Position numbers and translations under genes: made by a program. 64,000 nt of DNA, taken from assembly GCF_002733835.1 (NCBI RefSeq), contig NZ_NVWY01000005.1, positions 86,865 to 150,864 of the forward strand. Reading direction: 5' to 3'. Below, in pieces: positions 51,068-59,600 of this stretch. A model generated the notes under the pieces. That model searched no databases, was not told the DNA's origin, and was given only the letters and a program-made list of their open reading frames with translations. Source of the stretch: Alcanivorax sp. GTDB lineage: Bacteria; Pseudomonadota; Gammaproteobacteria; Pseudomonadales; Alcanivoracaceae. The number at the start of each line of letters is the position of its first letter. Position 1 is the first letter of the stretch.

Positions 51068-53089
51068 ATGAGCAAACTCAATCCCCGCCAGCAGGAAGCC
51101 GTGAACTACGCCGACGGCCCCCTGCTGGTACTGGCCGGTGCGGGCTCCGGCAAAACCAGCGTGATCACCCGCAAGATCGCCTGGCTAATTCAGGAGCGGG
51201 GTATTCCGGCCCGCCATATCGCGGCGGTAACCTTTACCAACAAGGCCTCCCGGGAAATGAAGGAGCGGGTGCAACAGCTGGTCAGCCGCGACCTGACCCG
51301 GGGGCTGATTGTCTCCACCTTCCATAACCTGGGCCTGCGCATCCTCAAATCCGAATTGAAAGCCTGCGGCCTGCGCAACGGCTTCTCGATTCTGGACGGC
51401 GCCGACAGCAAGGAAATCCTCAAGGAGATCCTGCGCCAGGGCGAATCGGAACGGGACCTGGACGCGGTGGATGTCATCCACAAACGCATCTCCGACTGGA
51501 AGAACGCGCTGGTGCTGCCCGAGGAAGCGGTAAGCACCGCTGAAACCGACGACGACCTGCGCGCGGCCATGGCCTACGGCGGTTATGATCGCATGCTGCG
51601 GGTGTGTAATGCGGTGGATTTCGATGATCTTATTTTGATGCCCGCGCGCATGTTCCGCGAGCAGCCGCGCATTCTGGAAAAATGGCGCAACCGTATTCAG
51701 TACCTGCTGGTAGATGAATACCAGGATACCAACGGCGCCCAGTACGAAATGGTGAAAATGCTCACCCTGCCGGAGGGCAAGTTCACCGTGGTAGGCGATG
51801 ACGACCAGTCCATCTATGCCTGGCGCGGCGCCCGACCGGAAAACCTGGCGCAGTTACAGGAAGACTGGCCCACCCTGAAAGTGGTGAAGCTGGAGCAGAA
51901 CTATCGCTCCACCGGGCGCATCCTGAAAGCCGCCAATACAGTCATCGCCAACAACCCCCACGAGTTCGAAAAAAGCCTGTGGTCCGATTACGGCTACGGC
52001 GAACCGATTCGTTTTTCAGCCTTGCGTGATGAAGAGGCAGAAACCGAATGGATCGCCAGCGATATCTTTCACCGCCGCCTGCAGAAAGGCCTGCAGTGGA
52101 AAGACTTTGCGGTGCTTTATCGTGGCAATTTTCAGTCGCGCATTCTGGAGATGAAACTGCAAAGCCTGTCGATTCCCTACAAGGTCTCCGGTGGCAAAAG
52201 TTTCTTCTCGCGCAGCGAGATCAAGGACTTGATGTGCTACCTGCGCCTGCTGGTGAACCCGGATGATGACAACGCCTTCCTGCGTATCATCAACACTCCC
52301 CGCCGGGAAATCGGCCCGGCCACCCTGGAAAAACTGGCCACCTGGGCGCTCAAGCGTGAGCAAGGTCTGTATCACGTGTGTGATGACTTTGCGCTTAGTG
52401 AAGTGATGAACCCCAAAGCCGCCGAAAAGCTGCAAAAGTTCAAGGCCTGGCTGGATGCCAAACGCCAGTTCTGTTTCGGCCAGAACAGCTTGCAGGCGGT
52501 GCAGGAACTGATCACCGATATGGATTACGAAGGCTGGCTGATGCAGAACGCCTCCAGCCCGCGCATCGGTGAAAAGAACATCGAAAATATCTGGCAACTG
52601 GTGCGCAGCATCGAGCGTATGCTGGAAAAACAGGAAGACGAAGAAGAAGGCGCCAGCGATCTGGAATCAGTGATCAAGAAGCTGGTACTGCTGGACATGC
52701 TCGAACAACAACAGGAAGAAGACGATTCCGACCGGGTGCAGTTAATGACGCTGCACGCATCAAAGGGTCTGGAATTTCCCCACGTCTACATGATGGGCGT
52801 GGAAGAAGAATTCCTGCCCCACCGTACCAGCATCGAAGAAGACAACATCGTTGAAGAGCGCCGCCTCATGTACGTGGGCATCACCCGCGCCCGGGAAACC
52901 CTGGCCATGACCCAGGCTCTGACCCGCAAACAGTACGGCGAAAAAATCGACACCACCGCCAGCCGCTTCGTGGACGAAATGCCCCAGGAGGATATCGACT
53001 ATCTGGGCATCGGCATTCAGAAGGATGAAGCAAAAGAAGCGGAAGTCGCCGAGGCCAGCATTGCCAATCTTCGGGCGTTGCTGGATTGA
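51068..53089 (+). CDS. rep: ATP-dependent DNA helicase Rep
   Basis: UvrD/Rep superfamily 1A helicase of 673 residues, the same as E. coli Rep. Motifs: Q motif LNPRQQEAV, I AGAGSGKTSV (about 23-31), Ia AVTFTNKASREMKER, II LLVDEYQDTN, III VVGDDDQSIYAWRGA, IV LEQNYRST, V LMTLHASKGLEFPHV, VI VGITRARE. Rep moves 3'-5' and clears proteins ahead of replication forks. Starts MSKLNPRQQEAV at 51068; frame extension upstream overlaps the divergent rsuA region. Convergent with cytochrome c5 genes, with a strong terminator between. Confidence 0.94.
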   Translation: MSKLNPRQQEAVNYADGPLLVLAGAGSGKTSVITRKIAWLIQERGIPARHIAAVTFTNKASREMKERVQQLVSRDLTRGLIVSTFHNLGLRILKSELKACGLRNGFSILDGADSKEILKEILRQGESERDLDAVDVIHKRISDWKNALVLPEEAVSTAETDDDLRAAMAYGGYDRMLRVCNAVDFDDLILMPARMFREQPRILEKWRNRIQYLLVDEYQDTNGAQYEMVKMLTLPEGKFTVVGDDDQSIYAWRGARPENLAQLQEDWPTLKVVKLEQNYRSTGRILKAANTVIANNPHEFEKSLWSDYGYGEPIRFSALRDEEAETEWIASDIFHRRLQKGLQWKDFAVLYRGNFQSRILEMKLQSLSIPYKVSGGKSFFSRSEIKDLMCYLRLLVNPDDDNAFLRIINTPRREIGPATLEKLATWALKREQGLYHVCDDFALSEVMNPKAAEKLQKFKAWLDAKRQFCFGQNSLQAVQELITDMDYEGWLMQNASSPRIGEKNIENIWQLVRSIERMLEKQEDEEEGASDLESVIKKLVLLDMLEQQQEEDDSDRVQLMTLHASKGLEFPHVYMMGVEEEFLPHRTSIEEDNIVEERRLMYVGITRARETLAMTQALTRKQYGEKIDTTASRFVDEMPQEDIDYLGIGIQKDEAKEAEVAEASIANLRALLD

Positions 53090-53093
53090 GGTA

Positions 53094-53118
53094 ACGCAGC
53101 ACGCCACACGCTTCACGC
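53094..53118. repeat. GCGTGTTGC repeat, inverted copy
   Basis: On the minus strand GCGTGAAGCGTGTGGCG then TGCTGCGT: identical over 25 bases to 53224-53248. The two form inverted flanks around the terminator at 53150-53192. Confidence 0.7.
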
Positions 53119-53149
53119 AACAACACGGGAACGCTCTACAGGCTCCCAA

Positions 53150-53192
53150 CGCAAAGAGGCCGCGATCCCGTTTGGGGCGCGGCCTCTTTGCG
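53150..53192. terminator. Strong bidirectional terminator (rep / cyt c5)
   Basis: A perfect 15-base stem (CGCAAAGAGGCCGCG with its complement) and 13-base loop; CTTT/AAAG runs form part of the stem. It separates the convergent rep and cytochrome c5 genes. Confidence 0.8.
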
Positions 53193-53223
53193 TTACAAGA
53201 CAGAAGAATTATTTCGCGTTGTG

Positions 53224-53248
53224 GCGTGAAGCGTGTGGCGTGCTGCGT
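53224..53248. repeat. GCGTGTTGC repeat, direct copy
   Basis: Direct copy of the 25-base unit found inverted at 53094-53118, ten bases before the cytochrome c5 stop codon. Related to 40781-40815 and 44847-44869. Confidence 0.7.
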
Positions 53249-53257
53249 CTCTTATTC

Positions 53258-53623
53258 TTACTTCGCCCCACTTTTTTGCAGCATATAAATCACCGTGCTG
53301 CGAATTTCCTCGTCACTGCAATCGAAACAGCCACCGCGAGGAGGCATCGAGTTGATGCCATTGATCGCTTCCTTCACCAGGGTATCGAAACCTTCTTCTT
53401 CAACCTCGTGTGACCAGTAAAGGCGATGCTCCTTGCCGACACCAGGCGCGCCCAGCGCACCGGAGCCGTGACAGGTCACACAGTACTGCTTATACAACTG
53501 CGCCCCGTCACGCGCCGCTGCCTTGTCGGTAGCCGTCGTGTCCGGGGCGCTGTCGTCGGAGCAGGCTGCCAGCAGCAGTGCTGACAGCAAGAGTCCGGGT
53601 AAAAACCAACAGGGTCGCGACAA
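53258..53623 (-). CDS. Cytochrome c5-family lipoprotein
   Basis: A 121-residue monohaem c-type cytochrome made as a lipoprotein: lipobox LLAAC with C21, haem motif CVTCH (C48, C51, H52) and axial Met in INSMPPRGGC, followed by the CFDC pair typical of the c5 class, which forms a disulfide. It would carry electrons in the periplasm, bound to a membrane. Its start lies 2 bases after the stop of a second cytochrome c5, so they form one operon. Confidence 0.88.
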   Translation of the reverse strand: MSRPCWFLPGLLLSALLLAACSDDSAPDTTATDKAAARDGAQLYKQYCVTCHGSGALGAPGVGKEHRLYWSHEVEEEGFDTLVKEAINGINSMPPRGGCFDCSDEEIRSTVIYMLQKSGAK

Positions 53624-53625
53624 GA

Positions 53626-54093
53626 TTATTGGCTCTTGCTGACCATGTACTCGATGGCGGCCTTGAGTTCGTCATCAGAGCAGTTCATGCACATGCCTTT
53701 AGGGGGCATGGCGTTGATGCCGTTGATAGCGTTCTTCAGCATGGTCGCTTCGCCTTTGGCGATGTGCGGTGCCCAGGAGGCGGCATCACCCACTTTCGGG
53801 GCGCCGGCAGCGCCAGTGCCATGACAGGCCGCACAGGAGGCGTTGTAGACCTGCTCACCGGAACGGGGACCACTGGCCACTTCTTCGGCCGGGGCGGCAG
53901 CGCTACCACATTCGTCGCCTTCCACACACACAGAACCCACCGGCTTGATACGCTCTTCGATGGCGCGATCACTGAATACAGAACGCTCGCCCAACGGGTA
54001 GGGAGAGATTTCCTTGGTGCTCTTGGCAGCCACGCTCCCGGCGGCAAACAGGGTAGCGACCAGTACCAGGCTGGCAGTCAGCATCTTTTTCAC
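53626..54093 (-). CDS. Cytochrome c5, soluble periplasmic form
   Basis: A 155-residue c5-class cytochrome: signal peptide (about 1-23, ending SVAA), a 55-residue extension with a C56-x5-C62 pair (VCVEGDEC), then the haem motif CAACH (C87, C90, H91), axial Met in INAMPPKGMC and MNCSDDELK. The extension is longer than in many c5 proteins. Transcribed first in the pair, with the lipoprotein cytochrome directly behind. Typical electron donors in respiration, but the partner oxidase is not in the window. Confidence 0.88.
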   Translation of the reverse strand: MKKMLTASLVLVATLFAAGSVAAKSTKEISPYPLGERSVFSDRAIEERIKPVGSVCVEGDECGSAAAPAEEVASGPRSGEQVYNASCAACHGTGAAGAPKVGDAASWAPHIAKGEATMLKNAINGINAMPPKGMCMNCSDDELKAAIEYMVSKSQ

Positions 54094-54307
54094 GATTACA
54101 CCTCTAATTCTCTGTGATTCGCCGCGGGAAGCCCTTAACGGCCTCTTGTGGGCGCTGCGGCTGGCGATTATACCCGCTCAGGCCGTAGGGACAAAACGCT
54201 TGATGTTACGCCGAAGGCTTAACCGCGCATGCCGGGCGCTGAATCCACCCATTCCAGAGCACCTAAAGCCGGAAGCCCCCGCACGGCGGGCCCGTTTTCA
54301 CCCAGTG

Positions 54308-56902
54308 TCAAGCCAGCTCAATACGCGGCAGCAACAGGGTAAAACGGCTCCCCTCGTTCACCACACTGTGAACCCGAACCTCCCCGCCATGGCGCTCGGT
54401 GACCACCTTGACGAAACGCAGCCCCATGCCCGCCCCACGGGTACGGGCGCCACCGCTGGTACTGGCCCGGCTGAAACGATCGAATAGTCGCTCCTGGAAT
54501 TCCGGCGGAATCCCGACCCCGCGATCTCGTACCTCACAGCCCACCTGGTTGCCCTGCGCATACAGGCTGACATCAACGGAGCTGCCTTCATGGCTGTATT
54601 TCACCGCATTGGTCAGCAGGTTCACGACCAGCCGTTCCAGCAGCTCATTGTTACCCAGCACCCAAACCTCCTGGTCCGGGTCGTACTCAAACCGCAGGGT
54701 GATATCGCGCTGCTGGGCCTGAATATGTACCTGATCGATGGCACTTTCGACCACGTCGAGCATGTCCTGCTCGTTCATTTCCACGGATTCCACCGCTTCC
54801 ACCCGGGCCAGCTGCAGGAATTGCTCAGCAATATTCAGGTTGCGCTGGGCATAGTGCTCCACATTATCGAGGAACACCGGCAAGCCCTCCTGGTCGCCGC
54901 TCTGACGCATTTTTTCAGTGAGCGCCAGCACCGACACCATGGGCGAGCGCAGGTCGTGGGAGAGAAAATCCAGCATTTCGGAACGGGCCCGCATGGCCTG
55001 CTTCACATCGCTGATATCCTTGAAGGAAATGATCATCATCCGCCCCGGGTTGTCCCCGGCATGCACCAGCAGCATGTCCAGATACAGGTCCGTGCCCTGG
55101 CGGTTACGGCACTCCACCTGGGTACGGCCCTCGCCGAGGGTCCGGCAAAGCAGGGCATCCCAGCTGTGTTCACGCAGTTCCAGCTCCCGGTCCAGTTCTG
55201 TCACCATGGGCTGCCCCGTATCCAGCGCCCCCATTTCCAGGCCCAACAGGAACGAGGCCTGGGGGTTGGCGTAGACAATCACCCCGCAGGCATCGGCGAT
55301 CACCACCCCTTCGCGAATTTGCGCCAGTGTTACCTGGAAGAAACGGGTCAGTGCTTCCTGGCGCTCCTCTTCCCGGCGCAGCCGTTCGATGTGTTTTTCC
55401 AGCACCTCATAGCGCGGCCCCACGTTGGGCGCCCGGGTACGGATACGGACCAACATGGCCCGCACCCAGTAATCGTAGGTATCTGCATGCAGAGCCTGAT
55501 CCCAGACCAGATCCAGCTCATAGCGACGACCATCCTGACGGAACCGGTACTGGCGGGCCAACGCCCCTTTCCACGTCGCCGCCGGCAGGCTGTCACCGCC
55601 ACGCAGGGGCTTCTCTCCCCCCAGCAGGCGCCAGGAACGCACCGGCAACACCTGATCCAGCATGCGCCCCATTTGTGCCAGCGAGGACGGCTGCGTCAGG
55701 CGCTGGTTCAGGTCGCTGTATTCCGACAACCGCTCCAGCGCATTACGCATATAGGACAGGGAGTATTCCAGGCGCCGCCAGGTCCATAGTGGATAGGCCA
55801 TGATCGCGGACGCCATGGCGGCGGACGGCGGGAACCACAAACGCAGGGAAATCAGCGTGGCCATGCTCACCAGCATGCACAGCAACAGCACGGCAAACAC
55901 CAGCGGCATGCTCCAGCGCGGCAGCACATAGGGCAACAGCAAGGGCGCCAGCAACGCCAGCACCACCCCCAGCACCAGCGCGCTGGGCATGGACAGGTCA
56001 CGCACCAGCCGGTCCGCACGCAGGGCATCCAGCAGGTTCGCATTGATTTCCACCCCGGCCATCAACTCACCCTTGCTGGCCATGGGGGTGGGCAACATAT
56101 CGCCCAGGCCGGCGGCGGTGGCACCAATCAATACGATTTTGTCGCGTATCAGTTGTTCGGGAATCAGGTTTTCCAGCAGCTCGACGGCGGAGACTTGCGG
56201 GTAACTATTGGGGCCGCTGACAAAGGGAATATAACGGTGGTAGCGGCGCACATTAGCCAGCCCGGAAAACTCCTCTCCCTTGTCCGCCGGGAAGATCTGT
56301 TCGGACAGGATGCCCTCCTGCACCAGCAACGTCTGGGTAATGTGCGGCCACCAGGCCTGACCAATCCCCGAGCGCATATACACCGAGCGGGCCACGCCGT
56401 CGGTATCCAGCTCCAGATCCACATGGCCCAGCCCCGCGGCAGCACGGGCAAAGGGAGAATAAGGCAACACTTCGATCAACTGCCCGCCAGCACGCAATTG
56501 CTCCACATGCACGGGCAGGTAAACATGCCCGTTGGCCGCCATGGCCTGTACCAGAGCCAGGTCGGAATCCGGGTTATTGCGGTCTGGTTCGGACAGAATC
56601 AGGTCCATGAGCACCGCGCGGGCGCCCATATCAGTGAGCCGATCAATCAGCTGGGCATGCACTTTGCGGTCCCAGGGCCAACGGCCGATTTCGCGCAGGC
56701 TGTATTCATCAATGCCGACAATGACCACATCCTGGGAGGGATCATCCGGCAGCGTTTGCAGCAGGTTGTCGTAGATATAGCGGTCGACAAAGGAGAGCGC
56801 ACCACTGATTGTCAGCAGCGCACACAGCCCCACCACCAGGCACAGCACCGATACATGCTCTGCCAGATAACGACGCTGATCCGGGCTCAGACGGTTGCGC
56901 AT
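54308..56902 (-). CDS. CHASE2-domain sensor histidine kinase
   Basis: An 864-residue kinase. Order: N-terminal membrane helix (VSVLCLVVGLCALLTISGAL), periplasmic CHASE2 domain (about 40-300; VVIVGIDEYSLREIGRWPWDR, GARAVLMDLILSEPD, KIVLIGATAAGLGDMLPTPM), two to three membrane helices, a linker, PAS (about 520-620; GVVIADACGVIVYANPQASFLLG), HisKA with His near 646 (DFLSHDLRSPM) and HATPase (LLTNAVKYSHEG, RDRGVGIPPEFQERLF, GAGMGLRFVK). CHASE2 kinases sense unknown external signals. Third gene after the response regulator and a LysM-FecR protein, with 3 bases to the latter. Confidence 0.9.
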   Translation of the reverse strand: MRNRLSPDQRRYLAEHVSVLCLVVGLCALLTISGALSFVDRYIYDNLLQTLPDDPSQDVVIVGIDEYSLREIGRWPWDRKVHAQLIDRLTDMGARAVLMDLILSEPDRNNPDSDLALVQAMAANGHVYLPVHVEQLRAGGQLIEVLPYSPFARAAAGLGHVDLELDTDGVARSVYMRSGIGQAWWPHITQTLLVQEGILSEQIFPADKGEEFSGLANVRRYHRYIPFVSGPNSYPQVSAVELLENLIPEQLIRDKIVLIGATAAGLGDMLPTPMASKGELMAGVEINANLLDALRADRLVRDLSMPSALVLGVVLALLAPLLLPYVLPRWSMPLVFAVLLLCMLVSMATLISLRLWFPPSAAMASAIMAYPLWTWRRLEYSLSYMRNALERLSEYSDLNQRLTQPSSLAQMGRMLDQVLPVRSWRLLGGEKPLRGGDSLPAATWKGALARQYRFRQDGRRYELDLVWDQALHADTYDYWVRAMLVRIRTRAPNVGPRYEVLEKHIERLRREEERQEALTRFFQVTLAQIREGVVIADACGVIVYANPQASFLLGLEMGALDTGQPMVTELDRELELREHSWDALLCRTLGEGRTQVECRNRQGTDLYLDMLLVHAGDNPGRMMIISFKDISDVKQAMRARSEMLDFLSHDLRSPMVSVLALTEKMRQSGDQEGLPVFLDNVEHYAQRNLNIAEQFLQLARVEAVESVEMNEQDMLDVVESAIDQVHIQAQQRDITLRFEYDPDQEVWVLGNNELLERLVVNLLTNAVKYSHEGSSVDVSLYAQGNQVGCEVRDRGVGIPPEFQERLFDRFSRASTSGGARTRGAGMGLRFVKVVTERHGGEVRVHSVVNEGSRFTLLLPRIELA

Positions 56903-56905
56903 GGA

Positions 56906-58006
56906 TTATAGTGCCAGCAGCAAAGCCGCCGCGCCCACGAAGGCCCACAGATCCCAGTGCGATTCCTTTTCCGGGGCGGGCTCCGGTACAGGTTCAGGCG
57001 GCGGAGCGGGCGTCACACTGAATGCCTGCCAGTGCTCGTCACCACGCAGACCATTTTTATCCACCGCCCGCACCAGCAACCGGTAGTCACCGACAGGCAG
57101 GTCTTTTTGCCAGTGGCCGGTGCTCAGATGGTCCTGATCGAGCAGGCGGCCGGCGGGTTGGCGATAGAGCTCCAGCAGGTAAGAGCGGGCTTTGGCCTGG
57201 GTGGGCCATACGGCCACCACCCCGGTGTGCGACGGGCTGACCTCCACGGCCGGCGCCGGCAGCAACGCCACCGGCTCAATGGGCGGTTCATCCAGGCGGG
57301 CCAGCGTGGCGTAGCCACCGTTGATCTGGCGGTCGGTGCCGCGGGCACCCACATCCACACGCCCTTCAATCACTTCGTTTCGAGTGGTCTCGGCGCCATC
57401 CACACCCAGGTAATACTCCGTGCCACGGACCGCCGCCACCGCGCCCGGCGTATAGACTTCGAAAGAGGCTTCATCGCTTTGCCGGGGGCTGACGCTGTTA
57501 CGGATATTGCCGCGCTGCAAACGCAGCTCGGTGCGTTCGTTCTGCTGATCCAGGAAGCGACGATAGCGAGTCACCACCAGCAGGCTGGCGGGCTTGATGT
57601 AGACTTCCGACTGGTCAGCAAAACGCAGCCGGGCGCTGCTTTTTGCGGCTGTTTCCAGGGCGTCGCCAAACGCCACCGCATCACCGTTTTGCAGCTGACG
57701 GGGCTCCCCTCCCCTGGCCGGATACAGCATTACCTCACCGGTAATCGCATCCACAGTGGCCGGAATGGGTTTTTCTTTAAGCCAGCTAATCGGCACCTTC
57801 AGGGTATTACCGGGACGCAGGGAGTGAGGGTTGTCGAGCCCGTTATGGCGAGCCAGTTCGCCCCAGCAGGTTTGCGGCGACTGGGCAAACTGTTGACAGA
57901 CTTTCCAGAGAGAATCGCCAGGGCGCAAGGTGTAATGCCAGTCATCCCCGGCCCAGGCCGTTGATAGCAGGCACAGCATCATGGCCGTGCTCAACCAGAC
58001 CCTCAT
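56906..58006 (-). CDS. LysM-FecR domain envelope protein
   Basis: A 366-residue exported protein: signal peptide (about 1-19, ending TAWA), LysM domain (WHYTLRPGDSLWKVCQQF...LDNPHSLRPGNTLKVP) binding peptidoglycan, a FecR domain (about 105-200; DAVAFGDALETAAKSSARLRFADQSEVYIKPAS, RGNIRNSV, FEVYTPGAVAAVRGTEY), a fibronectin/Ig-like segment, and a C-terminal membrane helix (WAFVGAAALLLAL). The FecR domain here has no sigma factor beside it; instead it lies between an OmpR-type regulator and a CHASE2 kinase, 3 bases from the latter. This LysM-FecR-with-CHASE2 grouping is known in several Proteobacteria; I infer it reports on the wall or periplasm to the kinase. Confidence 0.85.
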   Translation of the reverse strand: MRVWLSTAMMLCLLSTAWAGDDWHYTLRPGDSLWKVCQQFAQSPQTCWGELARHNGLDNPHSLRPGNTLKVPISWLKEKPIPATVDAITGEVMLYPARGGEPRQLQNGDAVAFGDALETAAKSSARLRFADQSEVYIKPASLLVVTRYRRFLDQQNERTELRLQRGNIRNSVSPRQSDEASFEVYTPGAVAAVRGTEYYLGVDGAETTRNEVIEGRVDVGARGTDRQINGGYATLARLDEPPIEPVALLPAPAVEVSPSHTGVVAVWPTQAKARSYLLELYRQPAGRLLDQDHLSTGHWQKDLPVGDYRLLVRAVDKNGLRGDEHWQAFSVTPAPPPEPVPEPAPEKESHWDLWAFVGAAALLLAL

Positions 58007-58035
58007 AGATGTGTCCTCAGAACCTGTTCATGATT

Positions 58036-58725
58036 TTATTCTTCGATCGGCTCCAGACGATAACCGTGCTGGTACACCGTTTTGATTCGGTAACCCCGTT
58101 CAGGGCGAATATGAAGGCTACGTCGAATCCGGCTGATATGCACGTCAACCGTGCGCGATTCGATCGGCGTCATGATACCCCAAACCTTCTCCAACAGGTG
58201 CGCTCGGCTCATCAGCTTGCCCACGTTCTGGAACAGATAGCAGGCCAGCTCGTAATCCTTGTCTGTCAGTTTAATCGCGTCTTCATCCAGCAGGATCTGA
58301 CGTCGGGACCGATCCACGGTCCAGGGGCCCACACTCAGGGCTGTTTCTTCATCCATTTCCGATACCCCTGCCCGGCGCCCGAGAGCGCTGATACGGGCCA
58401 GCAATTCCGCTTGCTTGGTCGGTTTCACCATGTAGTCATCCGCCCCCTGGGAGAGCGCGCCAACAATCGATGATTCATCATCACGCTGGGTCGCAAACAA
58501 CACCGGGGTGCGGTTACCACTGGCACGTACTTCTTCCAGCACGGCGTAGCCATTCATGTCCGGCACTTCCCAGTCGAGCACCAGAATATCGAAGGTGTCG
58601 CGCCGTAACAGGGACATGAATTCACGTCCGCTGGCCATGTGGATACAATTATGGCCAGCCTCCTTTAGCCAGTGAGTGACCAGCTCTGCCTGAGCCATGT
58701 CATCTTCGAGATAAGCAATGCGCAC
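58036..58725 (-). CDS. OmpR-family response regulator
   Basis: A 229-residue regulator. Receiver with acidic pocket (LEDD), D51 (LVLDWEVPDMNG) and K in YMVKPTK; winged-helix domain with RQILLDEDAIKLTDKDYELACYLFQNVGKLMSRAHLLEKVWG and TVDVHISRIRRSL. GTG start set by GGAG seven bases upstream. First gene of the regulator / LysM-FecR / CHASE2-kinase unit, 29 bases before the LysM-FecR start, so likely the partner of that kinase. Its stop codon lies inside a match to the end of the MITE (58019-58034). Confidence 0.87.
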   Translation of the reverse strand: MRIAYLEDDMAQAELVTHWLKEAGHNCIHMASGREFMSLLRRDTFDILVLDWEVPDMNGYAVLEEVRASGNRTPVLFATQRDDESSIVGALSQGADDYMVKPTKQAELLARISALGRRAGVSEMDEETALSVGPWTVDRSRRQILLDEDAIKLTDKDYELACYLFQNVGKLMSRAHLLEKVWGIMTPIESRTVDVHISRIRRSLHIRPERGYRIKTVYQHGYRLEPIEE

Positions 58726-58887
58726 GGTTAAACTCCATCTGTTGCAGGCCGACATCTGCCCGCAAAGGGTACCGATCTACCAACGGATTAGCGGGAAAAG
58801 ATTGTAAAATGCCCAAACGAACGATTCGACACCAAAACCGGGGTCACGTCCAATGCTTCATCGCCTGCCATGCCGCTGGCGCAACGC

Positions 58888-59217
58888 TCAGGCTGGCCCG
58901 CTGGTCAGCTTCAGACCAATGACACCCACCACAATCAGCGCCATAAAGGCCAGTCGCGAGGCATTGGCCGGATCCTTGAAAAAAACGATCCCCAGCAGCG
59001 TGATGCCCACTGCGCCAAGGCCTGTCCAGATCGCATAGGCCGTACCCACGGGAATGCCGCGCATGGCATAAGACAGCATCAACATGTTCAAACCGGTAAG
59101 CACCAACGAGGAGCCGATTGACAGCACCCCGGGGTTAATCTGGATCCACTTGAGACTCATGGCCCAGGCGATCTCCACGATGACCGCCAGCAGCAATACC
59201 ACCCAGTACAGATTCAT
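58888..59217 (-). CDS. sugE: SMR-family transporter SugE (Gdx-like)
   Basis: A 109-residue, four-helix small multidrug resistance protein: membrane-embedded Glu in VVLLLAVIVEIAWAMSLKW, then VGTAYAIWTGLGAVGITLLGIVFFKDPANASRLAFMALIVVGVIGLKL. VGTAYAIWTG and KLTSG are closer to SugE/Gdx guanidinium exporters than to EmrE. I looked for a guanidine riboswitch in the 240 bases upstream and did not find a convincing one. Alone between the RR unit and tRNA-Arg. Confidence 0.84.
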   Translation of the reverse strand: MNLYWVVLLLAVIVEIAWAMSLKWIQINPGVLSIGSSLVLTGLNMLMLSYAMRGIPVGTAYAIWTGLGAVGITLLGIVFFKDPANASRLAFMALIVVGVIGLKLTSGPA

Positions 59218-59457
59218 GCTGTTTCTCCAACACACTTGCCCGCCACGGCACAGTTACCGAAAGCAGGCACGGGCTCGTCAGGAAAACAGCGCTGTCGGAA
59301 ACCCGCAAAGAGACAGTCTGCTTATACTCGGATACCGGAAGGCGCTCCCGGCGCGCCGATTATAACGATCCCGACACGGGATGCACCCAATCCATGGACG
59401 AGACCGCCGCAACCCGCTATCATTCGCGCCCGTTGAACCCCAAGTTCTTCAAGTTTT

Positions 59458-59534
59458 GCGCCCGTAGCTCAGCTGGATAGAGCGTTGCCCTCCGGAGGCA
59501 AAGGTCAGAGGTTCGAATCCTCTCGGGCGTGCCA
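59458..59534 (+). tRNA. tRNA-Arg (CCG)
   Basis: A full 77-base tRNA with encoded CCA. Acceptor GCGCCCG pairs with CGGGCGT; D arm AGCTCAGCTGGATAGAGC; anticodon stem TTGCC-GGCAA with loop CTCCGGA giving anticodon CCG (Arg, codon CGG); T arm GGTTCGAATC. Strong terminator four bases later. tRNA-Arg(CCG) genes often serve as attachment sites, but no integrase or duplicated 3' end is seen here. Confidence 0.95.
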
Positions 59535-59537
59535 TCT

Positions 59538-59572
59538 AAAAAGGGCCTTCCAAATGTGGGAGGCCCTTTTTT
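59538..59572 (+). terminator. Rho-independent terminator of tRNA-Arg
   Basis: AAGGGCCTTCC faces GGGAGGCCCTT with a T-run of six and an A-run on the other side, four bases after the tRNA. Bidirectional, so it also ends the AraC gene at 59601. Confidence 0.85.
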
Positions 59573-59600
59573 ATGGGTCACAAAAAATCCGCGGGACATC

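Noticed and set aside
59218..59457. Possible guanidine riboswitch upstream of sugE
   Set aside because: A TGACGAGCCCG word and weak hairpins are present, but neither the two ACGR-loop hairpins of mini-ykkC nor the conserved ykkC core can be built.
59458..59534. tRNA-Arg as an integration site of a genomic island
   Set aside because: No integrase, no direct repeat of the tRNA 3' end, and flanking genes look like ordinary chromosome.
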